Made by a program: the position numbers and the translations under genes. 64,000 nucleotides of DNA from Planomonospora parontospora (GTDB lineage Bacteria; Actinomycetota; Actinomycetes; Streptosporangiales; Streptosporangiaceae). Below are positions 50,636-59,870 of this stretch, piece by piece (the stretch's first letter is position 1; the number at the start of each line of letters is the position of its first letter). The stretch is taken from positions 186,001 to 250,000 of the forward strand of contig BMQD01000009.1 in assembly GCA_014647935.1 (NCBI GenBank). The letters are read 5' to 3'. The notes beneath the pieces are model-generated. The model saw only the letters and a list, made by a program, of their open reading frames with translations, did not search any database and was not told where the DNA came from.

Positions 50636-52321
50636 GTGGCAGCGGACTGGGAACGGGCACGGCGGACGGCGGGGGAGGCCTCCCGCCGCTTCGGCCGCGC
50701 CGCCGTGCGGGCGGGCCGGGCGACCGCGCGGGCGGCCCGGGATACGGGCCGGGTGACTGCGCGGGCGGCCCGGGGCACAGGCCGGGCGACCGCGCGCGCC
50801 GGGCGCGGCGCGGCGGACGCGACCCTGGGGGTCGGCAGGGCGGCGCGCCGGCTGACCCACGCCCAGGGGGCGGGCCGCACCGGACTGGGCCAGCTGATCG
50901 AGCTCACGGCCGCGCACAGCGCGGGCGACGCGCTGGTCACCGCGGCGCTGGCCGGCACGCTGTTCAAGCTCCCGGTCAACGAGGCCCGGGGCCAGGTCGC
51001 GCTCTACCTGCTGATCACCATGATCCCGTTCGTGGTGGTCGCGCCGTTCGTCGGCCCGGTCCTCGACCGGTTCCGCTCCGGCCGCCGCTTCGTCATGGCC
51101 GGCACGCTGTTCGGCCGGGGGCTGCTCTGCTTCGCCATGGCCGCGGCGGTCGTCCCCGGCGACGTCTTCACCATCTTCCCCGCGGCGCTGGCCGTGCTGG
51201 TGCTCTCCAAGGCCTACAACGTCTCCCGGGCCGCGATCATGCCGAGCGTGCTGCCCGCCGACATCGCGCTGGTCACCGCCAACGCCCGGGTCGCCCTGTT
51301 CGCCCTGGTCTCGGCGGGGGTCGCGGTGCCCGTCGGCGCGGGGGTCAGCGCCTGGCTCGGCGCCGAGTGGGTGCTGCGCGCGGCGACGGTGCTCTTCCTG
51401 CTCCAGGGCGTGCTGGCCGTACGGCTCCCCCGTCACGTCGACTCCCCCGACCTCGACGAGCTGCAGGAGGGCGAGGAGCGCCCGCCGCGCTGGCGGACCA
51501 TGCTCAACGTCGGCCCGGTGGTCGCCGAGTCGATGCTGGCCAACGTGGCGATCCGGTTCCACTCCGGATTCCTGCTGTTCTACCTGCTCTTCCTGGTCCA
51601 GGAGAAGAAGCTGCCCGGTATGCCCCCGGCGGCGGCGATCGGCGTGCTGGCCCTGGCCGCCGGCGCGGGGGGCCTGGCCGGGGCCGGGGTGGCCTCGTGG
51701 GCGCGGAGCCACTCCCCGCAGGTCATCGTGCTGGCCACGCTCGCGCTGTCGGGAGCGGTCACGGTCGTGGCGGCCGTGGCGTTCGGCCTGTGGACCGCGG
51801 TGGCCGTCGCGCTGGCGGCCGCCTTCTCCCAGGGGCTGGGCAAGCTCGCGCTGGACGCGATCGTGCAGCGCGAGATCGGCGAGGAGATCCGCTCGTCCAC
51901 CTTCGGCGTGGTCGAGGCGTTCCTGCAGATCTCCTGGGTGGTCGGCGGGCTGATCGGGCTGCTGCTCTCGCTGTTCGCCGCGGGGCCCGGCGGGCTGGCG
52001 GCGATGGCCGCGGTGCTGGCCGGTTCGCTCGGCTGGCTGGTCGTGCGGCGGCGCGCGCGCATCCGGGCCAGGGACGCGCGGGCGCGGGCCGCCCGTGCCG
52101 CCGCCCCGGACTCACCGCACGGCCCGGCGGGCCACGGCGATCCGGAGGAGGAGTCCGGCCCCGAGCCCGCGGCCCCGCCGTCCGGCCCGGACGCCACCCG
52201 GCGCGAAGCCGGGCCGGCCCGCCCGCGGAAGCCACCCGCGGGGACCACCACCGCGGTCGTACGGCGCGGCGAACCGCCCACCGAGCAGCGGACCAAACCC
52301 CTGACCAACCCTCACGGCTGA
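50636..52321 (+). CDS. MFS-type membrane transporter
   Basis: About 561 residues. The first 90 residues are a basic Ala/Arg/Gly repeat region (RAGRATARAARDTGRVTARA), then 11-12 membrane helices with ITMIPFVVVAPFVGPVLDRFRSGRRFVMAG as motif A and NVSRAAIMPSVLPADIALVTANARVALFALV in the middle, and a 90-residue Pro/Arg/Gly tail. GTG at 50636 is preferred, because TATGAC (50623-50628) ends 7 nt before it, pointing to leaderless transcription; an in-frame ATG at 50624 would lie in the -10 box. It is a conserved actinobacterial MFS protein of unknown substrate. The basic N-terminal repeat is unusual. Confidence 0.82.
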   Translation: MAADWERARRTAGEASRRFGRAAVRAGRATARAARDTGRVTARAARGTGRATARAGRGAADATLGVGRAARRLTHAQGAGRTGLGQLIELTAAHSAGDALVTAALAGTLFKLPVNEARGQVALYLLITMIPFVVVAPFVGPVLDRFRSGRRFVMAGTLFGRGLLCFAMAAAVVPGDVFTIFPAALAVLVLSKAYNVSRAAIMPSVLPADIALVTANARVALFALVSAGVAVPVGAGVSAWLGAEWVLRAATVLFLLQGVLAVRLPRHVDSPDLDELQEGEERPPRWRTMLNVGPVVAESMLANVAIRFHSGFLLFYLLFLVQEKKLPGMPPAAAIGVLALAAGAGGLAGAGVASWARSHSPQVIVLATLALSGAVTVVAAVAFGLWTAVAVALAAAFSQGLGKLALDAIVQREIGEEIRSSTFGVVEAFLQISWVVGGLIGLLLSLFAAGPGGLAAMAAVLAGSLGWLVVRRRARIRARDARARAARAAAPDSPHGPAGHGDPEEESGPEPAAPPSGPDATRREAGPARPRKPPAGTTTAVVRRGEPPTEQRTKPLTNPHG

Positions 52322-52336
52322 GCCGGGCGGCCGGCC

Positions 52337-52436
52337 AAGGCCCGGATCCCCGCCGGACCTCCCCGCCCGAGGGCTGGGGCGGGCGGCGAAGGCCCGGGTC
52401 CCCTCCGGACCTCCCCGCCCGGAAGCCCGGGGCGGG
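52337..52436. repeat. Duplicated terminator unit
   Basis: Two imperfect copies of about 48 bp, starting AAGGCCCGG at 52337 and 52389 (52-bp offset), each ending in a CCCGCCC...GGGCGGG hairpin. They lie between the convergent MFS and cold-shock genes, and may act as two successive terminators. Confidence 0.55.
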
Positions 52437-52504
52437 TGCCGAGGACGTCCTCCACCTGCGGACCCGGGCCGGAGGATCCCGTCGGCGCCCGGACGGGGAG
52501 CGGG

Positions 52505-52903
52505 TCAGACGTCCAGGTCGTCGGCCACCGCGCGGAGCACGGTCGCGATCTTCTTGGCGTGCGCGGCGTCCGGGTGCTTGCCCCGCTGGTAGGACGTGGA
52601 GACCGCGTCGAGGAGCTTGATCAGGTCCTCGACGATGACCACCATCTCGTCGGGCTTCTTGCGCTTGCCCTTCGGTTTGGCGCTCCTGTCGAGTGCCGGA
52701 GGCTGGTCGATCACCCGGACCGAGAGCGCCTGCTGGCCGCGGCGCCCTTCGGCCACTCCGAACTCGACCTTCTGGCCCGGTTTGAGGGAGTCCACGCCGC
52801 CGGGCAGCGCGGAGGAATGCACGAAGACCTCACCGCCGTCGTCGCGGGTGAGGAAGCCGAAACCCTTGTCGGCGTCGTACCACTTGACCTTGCCACTCGG
52901 CAC
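52505..52903 (-). CDS. Cold-shock domain protein with C-terminal extension
   Basis: 132 residues: a cold-shock domain (VPSGKVKWYDADKGFGFLTR, then GGEVFVHSSALPGG) with RNP1 (GFGF) and RNP2 (VFVH) motifs, followed by a Lys-rich linker (AKPKGKRKKPDE) and a helical tail (VVIVEDLIKLLDAVSTSYQR...). It binds single-stranded nucleic acid; in actinobacteria this longer form is constitutive. GTG at 52903 is selected because the CSD begins there and a GAGG precedes it by 8 nt; an upstream ATG at 52957 gives an extension unlike the family. It is 89 nt downstream of the HAD gene in the same direction. Confidence 0.88.
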   Translation of the reverse strand: MPSGKVKWYDADKGFGFLTRDDGGEVFVHSSALPGGVDSLKPGQKVEFGVAEGRRGQQALSVRVIDQPPALDRSAKPKGKRKKPDEMVVIVEDLIKLLDAVSTSYQRGKHPDAAHAKKIATVLRAVADDLDV

Positions 52904-52992
52904 AGGGGTGACCTCGTTCAGACTGTGGTGTAGGGGATGGAAGTAGGTTATGCCCATAGGCCGCTCAGAGCGACCGTGTAAAAAGGGACGAA

Positions 52993-53610
52993 TCAACCGA
53001 CCGCGGCGGCGCTCCGCCACCCGTCGAACCACCCGGCAAACTCCGTCAGATCGCCCAGCACGACGTCGGCTCCGTACTCGCGCAGTTCCCCCGCCCGGTA
53101 GGGGCCCGTCGCCACCGCCACGCTGACGGCGCCTCCCGCCCGCGCCGCCTCGATGTCGGCGACGTGGTCCCCGACGTAGGCGCCCGCGCCGAACGCCGCG
53201 AGGGCCGGGCCCTTGGCCGCGCCGAACACCGAGCCGGCGACCTCGTCGACGTCCAGGCCGAGGAACTCCACGGTCCGCACCGCGTCCCCGGCGTTCTTGC
53301 CGGTGACCACGACGATCCGGCCGCCCGCGCGCCGTACGGCCGTGACGGCCTCCCGGGCGCCGGGCAGCGGGGTGGTGGCGGGGACGGCGATCGAGGGGTA
53401 GAGGGAGCGGAAGATCGCGGCGGCGGCGGGGATCTCGTCCGCCGGGAGCCAGTTGGCCAGCTCCAGCTCCAGCGGGGGCCCCAGCCGCGCGACCACCGCG
53501 GCGCTGTCGATGGGCACCCCGATCCGCAGCGACAGCTCGTCGTAGACGGCGGCGATCCCCGCCCGGGTGTCCGCGAGCGTCATGTCCAGGTCGAATCCCA
53601 CCGAGTGCAT
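52993..53610 (-). CDS. HAD-superfamily hydrolase (phosphoglycolate phosphatase-like)
   Basis: 205 residues. Motif I is FDLDMTLADT (with nucleophile and acid Asp), motif II VVVTGKN, motif III Lys in AAKGPAL, and motif IV GDHVADIEAA. The helical cap (AAVYDELSLRIGVPIDS...) is C1-type as in phosphoglycolate phosphatases. Motif II has Thr followed by Gly-Lys as in the subfamily. ATG at 53610 is supported by a CATGCT hexamer exactly 7 nt upstream on the minus strand. The substrate is unknown. Confidence 0.85.
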   Translation of the reverse strand: MHSVGFDLDMTLADTRAGIAAVYDELSLRIGVPIDSAAVVARLGPPLELELANWLPADEIPAAAAIFRSLYPSIAVPATTPLPGAREAVTAVRRAGGRIVVVTGKNAGDAVRTVEFLGLDVDEVAGSVFGAAKGPALAAFGAGAYVGDHVADIEAARAGGAVSVAVATGPYRAGELREYGADVVLGDLTEFAGWFDGWRSAAAVG

Positions 53611-53857
53611 GCCCCGCAGCATGCCAAAGCAGGGCAACCCACAGGTAATCCGGTCTCCGCCGTCCCGCACGGCCGGGCCCCTCGCTGTACGCCGCGGCGG
53701 CCGCTGTGGAACCCTTTACGAAAGGAGTCGCTTACTCCCCCGGCCGACGCGTCCGCCGGTGCGCGCCGGCGCACCCGGGCCCGCCGGTCTCGTCCGGTGA
53801 GCCGCACCCTGACGGGCCGCGACTGGATAGGGTCATGACGGAGGTATCGGCAGACAA

Positions 53858-54481
53858 ATGACCAGATCGACGCGCGAGCGGATCATCGACGAGGCCCTGC
53901 GCCTGTTCGCCGAACGGGGCTACTCGGCGACCTCGGTCGCCGAGATCGAGGCCGCCTCCGGGCTGTCCCCCGGCGCCGGAGGGCTCTACCGGCACTTCAA
54001 GTCGAAGTACGAGGTGCTCGCCGCGGCGATGAACGAGCACGCCGCCCGGACCAGCACGCAGATCGCCGAGACCCTGGCCGAGATGAGCACCGTCGAGGCG
54101 GACCTGCCCATCGAGGAGCGCCTGGCCCACCTGTGCCGGTCGGGACTGGCCAAGGTGCGCGAGGAGAGCGAGCTGACGCGCGTCTTCTTCCGCGACCTCA
54201 GCCAGTTCCCCGAGCTGGTCGCGGTGGTGCGCGAGGGCCTGCTGCAGCCCATGTTCGACGCGATCACCACGTGGTTCCGGGCCCAGCCCGAGTACGCCGG
54301 GGCCGACCTCGACTGGCCCGCGATCGGAGCGGTGCTGGGCGGCGCGGTCATCCACTACCGCCTGTTCCAGGAGACCGTGGGCGAGCCCCCCGGCCGCGCC
54401 GAGAAGGACCGCTTCGTCGACTCCTGGGTACGGCTCGCGCTCGGCCTCATGCCGAGTCCCGCCGTGCAGGCGATCGGCTAG
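53858..54481 (+). CDS. TetR family transcriptional regulator
   Basis: 207 residues with the TetR N-terminal domain (RERIIDEALRLFAERGYSATSVAEIEAASGLSPGAGGLYRHFKSKYEVL) and a helical ligand domain ending in VRLALGLMPSPAV. The target is unclear, because the neighbours (HAD, helicase-associated protein) are not typical partners. ATG at 53858 is preceded by a GGAGG about 12 nt upstream (53839-53844). The upstream gap 53611-53857 contains TAGGGT (53828-53833) as a possible -10, and shows no palindrome. Confidence 0.88.
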   Translation: MTRSTRERIIDEALRLFAERGYSATSVAEIEAASGLSPGAGGLYRHFKSKYEVLAAAMNEHAARTSTQIAETLAEMSTVEADLPIEERLAHLCRSGLAKVREESELTRVFFRDLSQFPELVAVVREGLLQPMFDAITTWFRAQPEYAGADLDWPAIGAVLGGAVIHYRLFQETVGEPPGRAEKDRFVDSWVRLALGLMPSPAVQAIG

Positions 54482-54566
54482 ACCCGGCCGCCGGTTCCGT
54501 GCAGGCCCGCGCCTCGGGCCCGTACCGGTCCGCGCGTTGTCGGTGAGGACTCCTAGCATGGTGGGA

Positions 54567-57008
54567 ATGAGCACGGAGTTCACCAAGTGGCTGCGCGGCC
54601 GGAGCGACGAGCAGCTGCGGGAGCTCGTCGCCCTGCGCCCCGAACTCATCACCCCCGTCCCCGCCCACGTCGAGGGGCTGGCGGGGCGGGCGAGCAGCCC
54701 GTCGGCGGTCGGCCGGGTGCTCGACCGGCTCGACCGCTTCACCTTCGCGGTCGTGGAGACGCTCGCCGTGCTCCCCTCCCCGGTCTCCTACCGGCCGCTC
54801 CGCGCCAGACTGGCCCGCGCGCTGGCCGGACCGGCGGACTCCGTCTTCGAGGCCAGGTTCAGGGAGACCGTCGACCGGCTGCGGACGCTGGCCCTGGTCT
54901 ACGGGCCCGACCGCGCCCTGGCCCCGGCCCCCGGCGTGCGGGAGGTCCTGGACGGCCCCGCGGGCCTGGGCCCGCCGGCCCGGGAGGCGTTCCGGCACTA
55001 CCACCGGGAGCGCCTGGCCGAGCTGGTCGAGGACCTCGGCGGGAGCGGCGACACCGCGGAGGCCCTCGGCACGCTGCTGGCCGATCCGGAGGTCGTCGCC
55101 CGGCTGGTCGGAGAGGTCTCCCCGCAGGCCCGGTCCGCCCTCGACGAGCTCGCCTGGGGCCCGGCCAGCGGCCGGGTGGCCAACGCCCGCCGCGAGGTGC
55201 GGGCCGCCACCGCCCTGTCGCCGATCGAGCAGCTGCTCGCCCGGGCGCTGCTCTGCGCGACCGGGGAGGAGTCCGTCGTGCTGCCGCGCGAGGTCGGGCT
55301 GTTCCTCCGCGGCGACCGGGTCCACCGTAATCTCCGCCCCGTCCCGCCGCCGCTGGAGGGCGCCGAGCGCAAGCGCGATCTCACCGACCGGACGGCCGCC
55401 GGGCAGGCGTTCGCGTTCACCCGCGCGGTGGAGGAGCTCTGCGAGCGGTGGAGCGCCGAGCCCCCCGGCGTGCTCCGCGGCGGGGGCCTGGCCGTGCGCG
55501 ACCTGAAGCGCGCCGCGGCCCTGCTCGACCTGCCCGACTGGGCGGCCGGCCTGGTCATCGAGGTGGCGCACGCCGCCGGCCTGGTGGCGGCGAGCGGCGC
55601 GGTCGACGGCGACTGGATGCCCACCCCCGTCTACGACGGCTGGCGGGTGCGCGCCACCGAGGAGCGCTGGGTAACGCTGGCGTCGACCTGGCTCGCCACG
55701 GACCGCGTGCCGGGGGTGATCGGTGACCGCGACGAGCGTGACCGGCTGCTCAACGCGCTCCACCCCGATCTGCGCCGCGCCGCCGCGCCGGAGGTCCGCG
55801 CGGCCGTGCTCGGCGTCCTGGCCGCGGCCGGGGACGCCGCGACCGCGCCGCTGGCGCCGACCCTCGACTCGGTCCGGGAGCGCCTGGCCTGGGAGCAGCC
55901 GCGCCGCCGCGGCCCCCACCGCGACCGGCTGGTGGAGTTCACCCTGCGCGAGGCCGAGCAGATCGGGGTCACCGGTCTCGGCGCCCTCGCCCGACACGGC
56001 CGCGCCCTGCTGCCCGCCCAGGCCGGCGGCGACGCCCCGAGGCGGGCCGAGACCGGCCCGGGGGCGGTCGCCGGGACGGGGACCGGCGCGGGAGCGGCCG
56101 CCGGGCTGCTGGCCCCGCTGCTGCCCGTGCCGCTCGACCACGTGCTGCTCCAGGCCGACCTGACCGCGGTGGCGCCCGGCCCGCTCACCGGCGAGCTGGG
56201 CCGCTGGCTGGCGCTCGCCGCCGACGTGGAGTCCACCGGCGGCGCGACGGTCTACCGGTTCGGCGAGCACTCGATCCGGCGGGCGCTGGACGCCGGGCAG
56301 GGCGCCGACGAGATGCTGGCCATGCTGGAGCGGCACTCGACCACGCCGGTCCCGCAGCCGCTCAGCTACCTGGTCACCGACGTGGCCCGCCGCCACGGCC
56401 GCATGCGGGTCGGCACGGCCAGCTCCTACATCCGCTGCGACGACCCCTCCGCGCTCGACGAGGTGATGGCCGACCGGCGCGCCGCCCCGCTGCGGTTGCG
56501 CCGCCTGGCGCCCACCGTGATCGCGTCCAAGACCGCCCGGGCGACCCTGGTCGACTCGCTGCGCGCGATGGGTTACGCCCCGGTGGCCGAGTCCCTGGAG
56601 GGTGACGTGATCATCACCCGGCTGGACGTGCGCAGGACCGAGGGCCCGCCGCAGCTCCGTGCCCCGGTCACGGCCGTCGGCCCGGACGCCGAGGTGATCA
56701 CGGCCGCCGTCCGCGCGGTGCGGGCCGGGGACGCCGCCCACCGGGCCCGCCGCAAGCCCGCGGCCGCCCCCGACGGGCAGGTGCCCCGCTCCCCCGCGAC
56801 CGCCACGATCGGCGCCCTGCGCGAGGCCATCCGGCAGGGGTCGCAGGTCTGGATCGGCTACCTCGACTCGCAAGGCAACGCCACCAGCCGCATCCTCGAA
56901 CCCGCCCGCATGGAGGGCGGCTACCTCACCGCCTACGACGAGACCCGGGCCGCGGTCCACCGCTTCGCCCTGCACCGCATCACCGGGGTGGCCGACATCC
57001 AGCCGTAG
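54567..57008 (+). CDS. Helicase-associated (XPB N-terminal-like) protein with WYL-type end
   Basis: 813 residues. The N-terminal part (LRELVALRPELITPVPAHVEGLA, then RVLDRLDRFTFAVVETLAVL) and the central winged-helix repeats belong to the helicase-associated domain family (Helicase_C_3/XPB_N); the block VLLQADLTAVAPGPL ... YLVTDVARRHGRMRVGTASSYIRCDDP is its best conserved part. The last 70 residues (SQVWIGYLDSQGNATSRILEPARMEGGYLTAYDE) resemble a WYL domain, which senses ligands in DNA-damage regulators. It has no ATPase motif. ATG 54567 begins 7 nt after a TAGCAT -10 box (54554-54559), so the message is leaderless. It sits upstream of the XPB helicase and is its likely partner. Confidence 0.85.
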   Translation: MSTEFTKWLRGRSDEQLRELVALRPELITPVPAHVEGLAGRASSPSAVGRVLDRLDRFTFAVVETLAVLPSPVSYRPLRARLARALAGPADSVFEARFRETVDRLRTLALVYGPDRALAPAPGVREVLDGPAGLGPPAREAFRHYHRERLAELVEDLGGSGDTAEALGTLLADPEVVARLVGEVSPQARSALDELAWGPASGRVANARREVRAATALSPIEQLLARALLCATGEESVVLPREVGLFLRGDRVHRNLRPVPPPLEGAERKRDLTDRTAAGQAFAFTRAVEELCERWSAEPPGVLRGGGLAVRDLKRAAALLDLPDWAAGLVIEVAHAAGLVAASGAVDGDWMPTPVYDGWRVRATEERWVTLASTWLATDRVPGVIGDRDERDRLLNALHPDLRRAAAPEVRAAVLGVLAAAGDAATAPLAPTLDSVRERLAWEQPRRRGPHRDRLVEFTLREAEQIGVTGLGALARHGRALLPAQAGGDAPRRAETGPGAVAGTGTGAGAAAGLLAPLLPVPLDHVLLQADLTAVAPGPLTGELGRWLALAADVESTGGATVYRFGEHSIRRALDAGQGADEMLAMLERHSTTPVPQPLSYLVTDVARRHGRMRVGTASSYIRCDDPSALDEVMADRRAAPLRLRRLAPTVIASKTARATLVDSLRAMGYAPVAESLEGDVIITRLDVRRTEGPPQLRAPVTAVGPDAEVITAAVRAVRAGDAAHRARRKPAAAPDGQVPRSPATATIGALREAIRQGSQVWIGYLDSQGNATSRILEPARMEGGYLTAYDETRAAVHRFALHRITGVADIQP

Positions 57009-57097
57009 GCCGGGTCCGGGCGCCGGGCCGCGACCCGCCGCCCGGCCTCGATCCGGACCCCGCCCCCGGCGGGGGGCAGGTGTCCGTCCCGGCATCT

Positions 57098-57126
57098 TTG
57101 TGACCGTTCCGTCCGGGTCGTGATAT
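57098..57126 (+). promoter_or_regulatory. Promoter upstream of the DUF4190 gene
   Basis: TTGTGA (57098-57103) and TGATAT (57121-57126) with a 17-nt spacer. A second TTGACG is at 57130-57135. The leader would be about 35 nt. Confidence 0.45.
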
Positions 57127-57168
57127 CTGTTGACGTAGACCGTTCTTAGAGGTGAGGCGAGTTCCCCC

Positions 57169-57828
57169 GTGAGCAGTGGCACCCCCGAAGGCCCCAGTCC
57201 GAACCCGGACGACTGGAAGAGCCCCTACAGCACGGGCCCCGGCCGGACCTCGGGGTACGGCGGGCAGCCCTCCGGTCACGACCCGCACCGGCAGGGCCAC
57301 GGCACGCCCTACGACCCCTACGGCCAGACCGCCCATGGGCAGGGCCACGGCTCCCAGGCGTACGGCTCCCCCGGCTACGACCCGGGCCACGGCTCCCAGG
57401 CGTACGACCCGGGTTACGGGGCCCAGGACTACGGAGCTCAGGACTACGCGACTCAGGGTTACGGGGCTCAAGGTTACGGGGCTCAGGGTTACGGGGCCAC
57501 GGCGTACGACCCCGGCTACGGGGCCCAGGGCTACGCCTCCCCGGGTTACGGCGGCCCGTACGGCCCCCGGCCGCAGCAGAACGTCGACGGCGTCAGGACG
57601 CACGCGATCGTCGCGCTCGTCATCAGCATCACGCTGGCGATGAGCTGTTTCATCAGCCTCGGCGGCATCATCGGAACGATCCTGTCGGGGATCGCGCTCG
57701 GCAGGGTCGAGACCGACACCGCCTACGCCAGGAAGCTGCTCAAGTGGACCTGGATCGGCATCGGCGCCAACTTCGGGCTGCTCCTGCTGGGTCTGGTCGC
57801 CCTGTTCGCCACGGCCGCCGGAGCCTAG
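57169..57828 (+). CDS. Tyr/Gly-rich DUF4190 membrane protein
   Basis: 219 residues. The first 140 are a Tyr-Gly-Gln-Asp-rich tail with about ten YGAQ/YDPG-type repeats, and at the DNA level the GGGCTCAGGGTTACG unit is repeated (57455-57500), which probably expands by slippage. The end has two membrane helices ([21 protein letters not shown]... and [21 protein letters not shown]) with the conserved GIxxGxxALGR segment of DUF4190. Such proteins are common in actinomycetes and their function is unknown; the repeat tail may phase-separate or bind peptidoglycan. GTG start. It lies between two DNA-repair-like genes on the same strand. Confidence 0.82.
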   Translation: MSSGTPEGPSPNPDDWKSPYSTGPGRTSGYGGQPSGHDPHRQGHGTPYDPYGQTAHGQGHGSQAYGSPGYDPGHGSQAYDPGYGAQDYGAQDYATQGYGAQGYGAQGYGATAYDPGYGAQGYASPGYGGPYGPRPQQNVDGVRTHAIVALVISITLAMSCFISLGGIIGTILSGIALGRVETDTAYARKLLKWTWIGIGANFGLLLLGLVALFATAAGA

Positions 57829-57901
57829 TCCGGCCGTTTCGGGACTGCGGGGGCGTCATCCGGCGTTGGATAGGCGGTAGCCGTACACGAGGGAGAAGTC
57901 T

Positions 57902-59557
57902 GTGGCCGACGGCCCGCTGATCGTCCAGTCCGACAAGACGCTTCTACTGGAAGTCGACCATGAGCAGGCCGACGCGTGCCGGAAGGCGATCGCGCCGTTC
58001 GCCGAGCTGGAGCGCGCGCCCGAGCACGTGCACACCTACCGGGTGACCCCGCTGGCGCTGTGGAACGCGCGGGCCGCGGGCCACGACGCCGAGCAGGTGA
58101 TCGACGCGCTGATCACCCACAGCCGCTACCCGGTGCCGCACGCGCTGCTGGTGGACATCGCCGAGACCATGGCGCGCTACGGCCGGCTCCGGCTGGAGAA
58201 GCACCCCGTGCACGGGCTCGTCCTGACCAGCACCGACCGCGCGGTGCTGGAGGAGGTGCTGCGCTCCAAGAAGATCCAGCCGCTGCTGGGCGAGCGGCTG
58301 GACGGCGCCGACGGCGGTTCGGTGGCGGTCCACCCGAGCGAGCGCGGCAACATCAAGCAGCTCCTGCTCAAGCTGGGCTGGCCGGCCGAGGACCTCGCCG
58401 GCTACGTCGACGGCGAGCACCACCCGATCACACTGGCCGAGGACGGCTGGGAACTGCGCTCGTACCAGCGGGAGGCGGCCGAGGCGTTCTGGCACGGCGG
58501 CTCGGGCGTGGTCGTGCTGCCCTGCGGCGCGGGGAAGACGATCGTGGGCGCGGCGGCGATGGCGCACGCCAAGGCCACCACGCTGATCCTGGTGACGAAC
58601 ACGGTCTCGGCGCACCAGTGGAAGCAGGAGCTCATCAAGCGGACGTCGCTGACCGAGGACGAGATCGGCGAGTACACCGGGACCAAGAAGGAGATCCGCC
58701 CGGTCACCATCGCCACCTATCAGGTGATGACGACGCGGCGGCAGGGCGCCTACCGCCACCTGGAGCTGTTCGACGCCCGCGACTGGGGGCTGGTCATCTA
58801 CGACGAGGTGCACCTGCTGCCCGCGCCGATCTTCCGGATGACCGCCGACCTGCAGGCCAGGCGGCGGGTCGGGCTGACCGCGACGCTGGTGCGCGAGGAC
58901 GGCCGGGAGGGCGACGTGTTCTCGCTGATCGGCCCCAAGCGCTACGACGCGCCGTGGAAGGACATGGAGAACCAGGGCTGGATCGCCCCGGCGGACTGCG
59001 TCGAGGTCCGGGTGACGCTCACCGACGACGAGCGGCTCGCCTACGCGATGGCCGACGCCGAGGAGCGCTACCGGTTCTGCGCCACCACGCCGTCCAAGAC
59101 CCGGGTGACCGAGGCGCTGGTGAACCGGCACCCGGACGAGCAGGTGCTGGTCATCGGGCAGTACATCGACCAGCTCGACGAGCTCGGCGAGCACCTGGGC
59201 GCTCCGGTGATCAAGGGGGACACCAAGGTCAAGGAGCGGGAGCGGCTCTTCCAGGCCTTCCGCGACCGGGAGATCCGGGTCCTGGTGGTGTCCAAGGTCG
59301 CCAACTTCTCCATCGACCTGCCGGAGGCGTCGGTGGCCGTCCAGGTGTCGGGGACGTTCGGCTCACGCCAGGAGGAGGCCCAGCGGCTCGGCCGGGTGCT
59401 GCGGCCCAAGTCGGGCGGGGGCGGGGCCAGGTTCTACTCGGTGGTCAGCCGGGACACCGTCGACCAGGAGTTCGCCGCGCACCGGCAGAGGTTCCTGGCC
59501 GAGCAGGGGTACGCCTACCAGATCATCGACGCGGACGACGTGCTCGCCGGCGACTGA
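57902..59557 (+). CDS. XPB-type DNA repair helicase
   Basis: 551 residues, superfamily 2 helicase. The N-terminal damage-recognition part (VDHEQADACRKAIAPFAELE...) precedes motif Q/Y, LRSYQREAAEAFWHG, Walker A LPCGAGKT (about 205-213), motif II Y-D-E-V-H (about 300-304), motif III GLTATLVREDG (R-E-D motif included) and motif VI QEEAQRLGRVLRPK. In actinobacteria this protein is a 3'-5' helicase of nucleotide-excision or recombination type (XPB homologue, with Bax1 absent here). GTG start follows GAGGGAGAAG. The upstream helicase-associated gene is a likely functional partner. A hairpin overlapping the stop ends the transcript. Confidence 0.93.
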   Translation: MADGPLIVQSDKTLLLEVDHEQADACRKAIAPFAELERAPEHVHTYRVTPLALWNARAAGHDAEQVIDALITHSRYPVPHALLVDIAETMARYGRLRLEKHPVHGLVLTSTDRAVLEEVLRSKKIQPLLGERLDGADGGSVAVHPSERGNIKQLLLKLGWPAEDLAGYVDGEHHPITLAEDGWELRSYQREAAEAFWHGGSGVVVLPCGAGKTIVGAAAMAHAKATTLILVTNTVSAHQWKQELIKRTSLTEDEIGEYTGTKKEIRPVTIATYQVMTTRRQGAYRHLELFDARDWGLVIYDEVHLLPAPIFRMTADLQARRRVGLTATLVREDGREGDVFSLIGPKRYDAPWKDMENQGWIAPADCVEVRVTLTDDERLAYAMADAEERYRFCATTPSKTRVTEALVNRHPDEQVLVIGQYIDQLDELGEHLGAPVIKGDTKVKERERLFQAFRDREIRVLVVSKVANFSIDLPEASVAVQVSGTFGSRQEEAQRLGRVLRPKSGGGGARFYSVVSRDTVDQEFAAHRQRFLAEQGYAYQIIDADDVLAGD

Positions 59558-59575
59558 GATCGCGCCGGCGAGCAC
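59540..59575 (+). terminator. Terminator overlapping the XPB stop codon
   Basis: GTGCTCGCCGGCG (59540-59552) pairs perfectly with 59563-59575 across a 10-nt loop that includes the TGA stop. A 13-bp stem. Confidence 0.7.
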
Positions 59576-59845
59576 CGCATGGCCTCTGTCAGATCCACGA
59601 GAGCCCGCGGGTCTTCGACAAAGGAACCACCCCCTCCTCGGACCGCGACAAACAGTGGCGGCATACCCCGTATTCTGCATGCTCCACCAGATTTGCCTAC
59701 CTTTTTGGCGCCCCGCAAAGAAATGACGGATGGTCACCGAATAGTCACCTACCGCTCATTTCCCCGGTGAAGCACGCGCCTTTTCGCGAATCCCGTTCGG
59801 CTGCGGCGGCACCCGGCTGAGCGGCCGGGTCCCCGCACCGCACCG

Positions 59846-59870
59846 GGCCTCTCCGGTGCGCGGAGAGGCC
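59846..59870. other. Hairpin in the helD upstream region
   Basis: GGCCTCTCCG (59846-59855) pairs with 59861-59870 around a 5-nt GTGCG loop, 144 nt before the HelD start. The gap 59576-60013 is 438 nt long; it holds this hairpin and an AT-richer stretch (59690-59780), and no gene is supported. No rifamycin-associated element was found. Confidence 0.5.

Noticed and set aside
54447-57182. A very long open frame on the minus strand opposite the helicase-associated gene
   Set aside because: It is an antisense shadow of high-GC coding DNA. The residue composition (Gly, Arg, Val, His) is random-like, it has no domain, and the plus-strand gene has clear family motifs and promoter.
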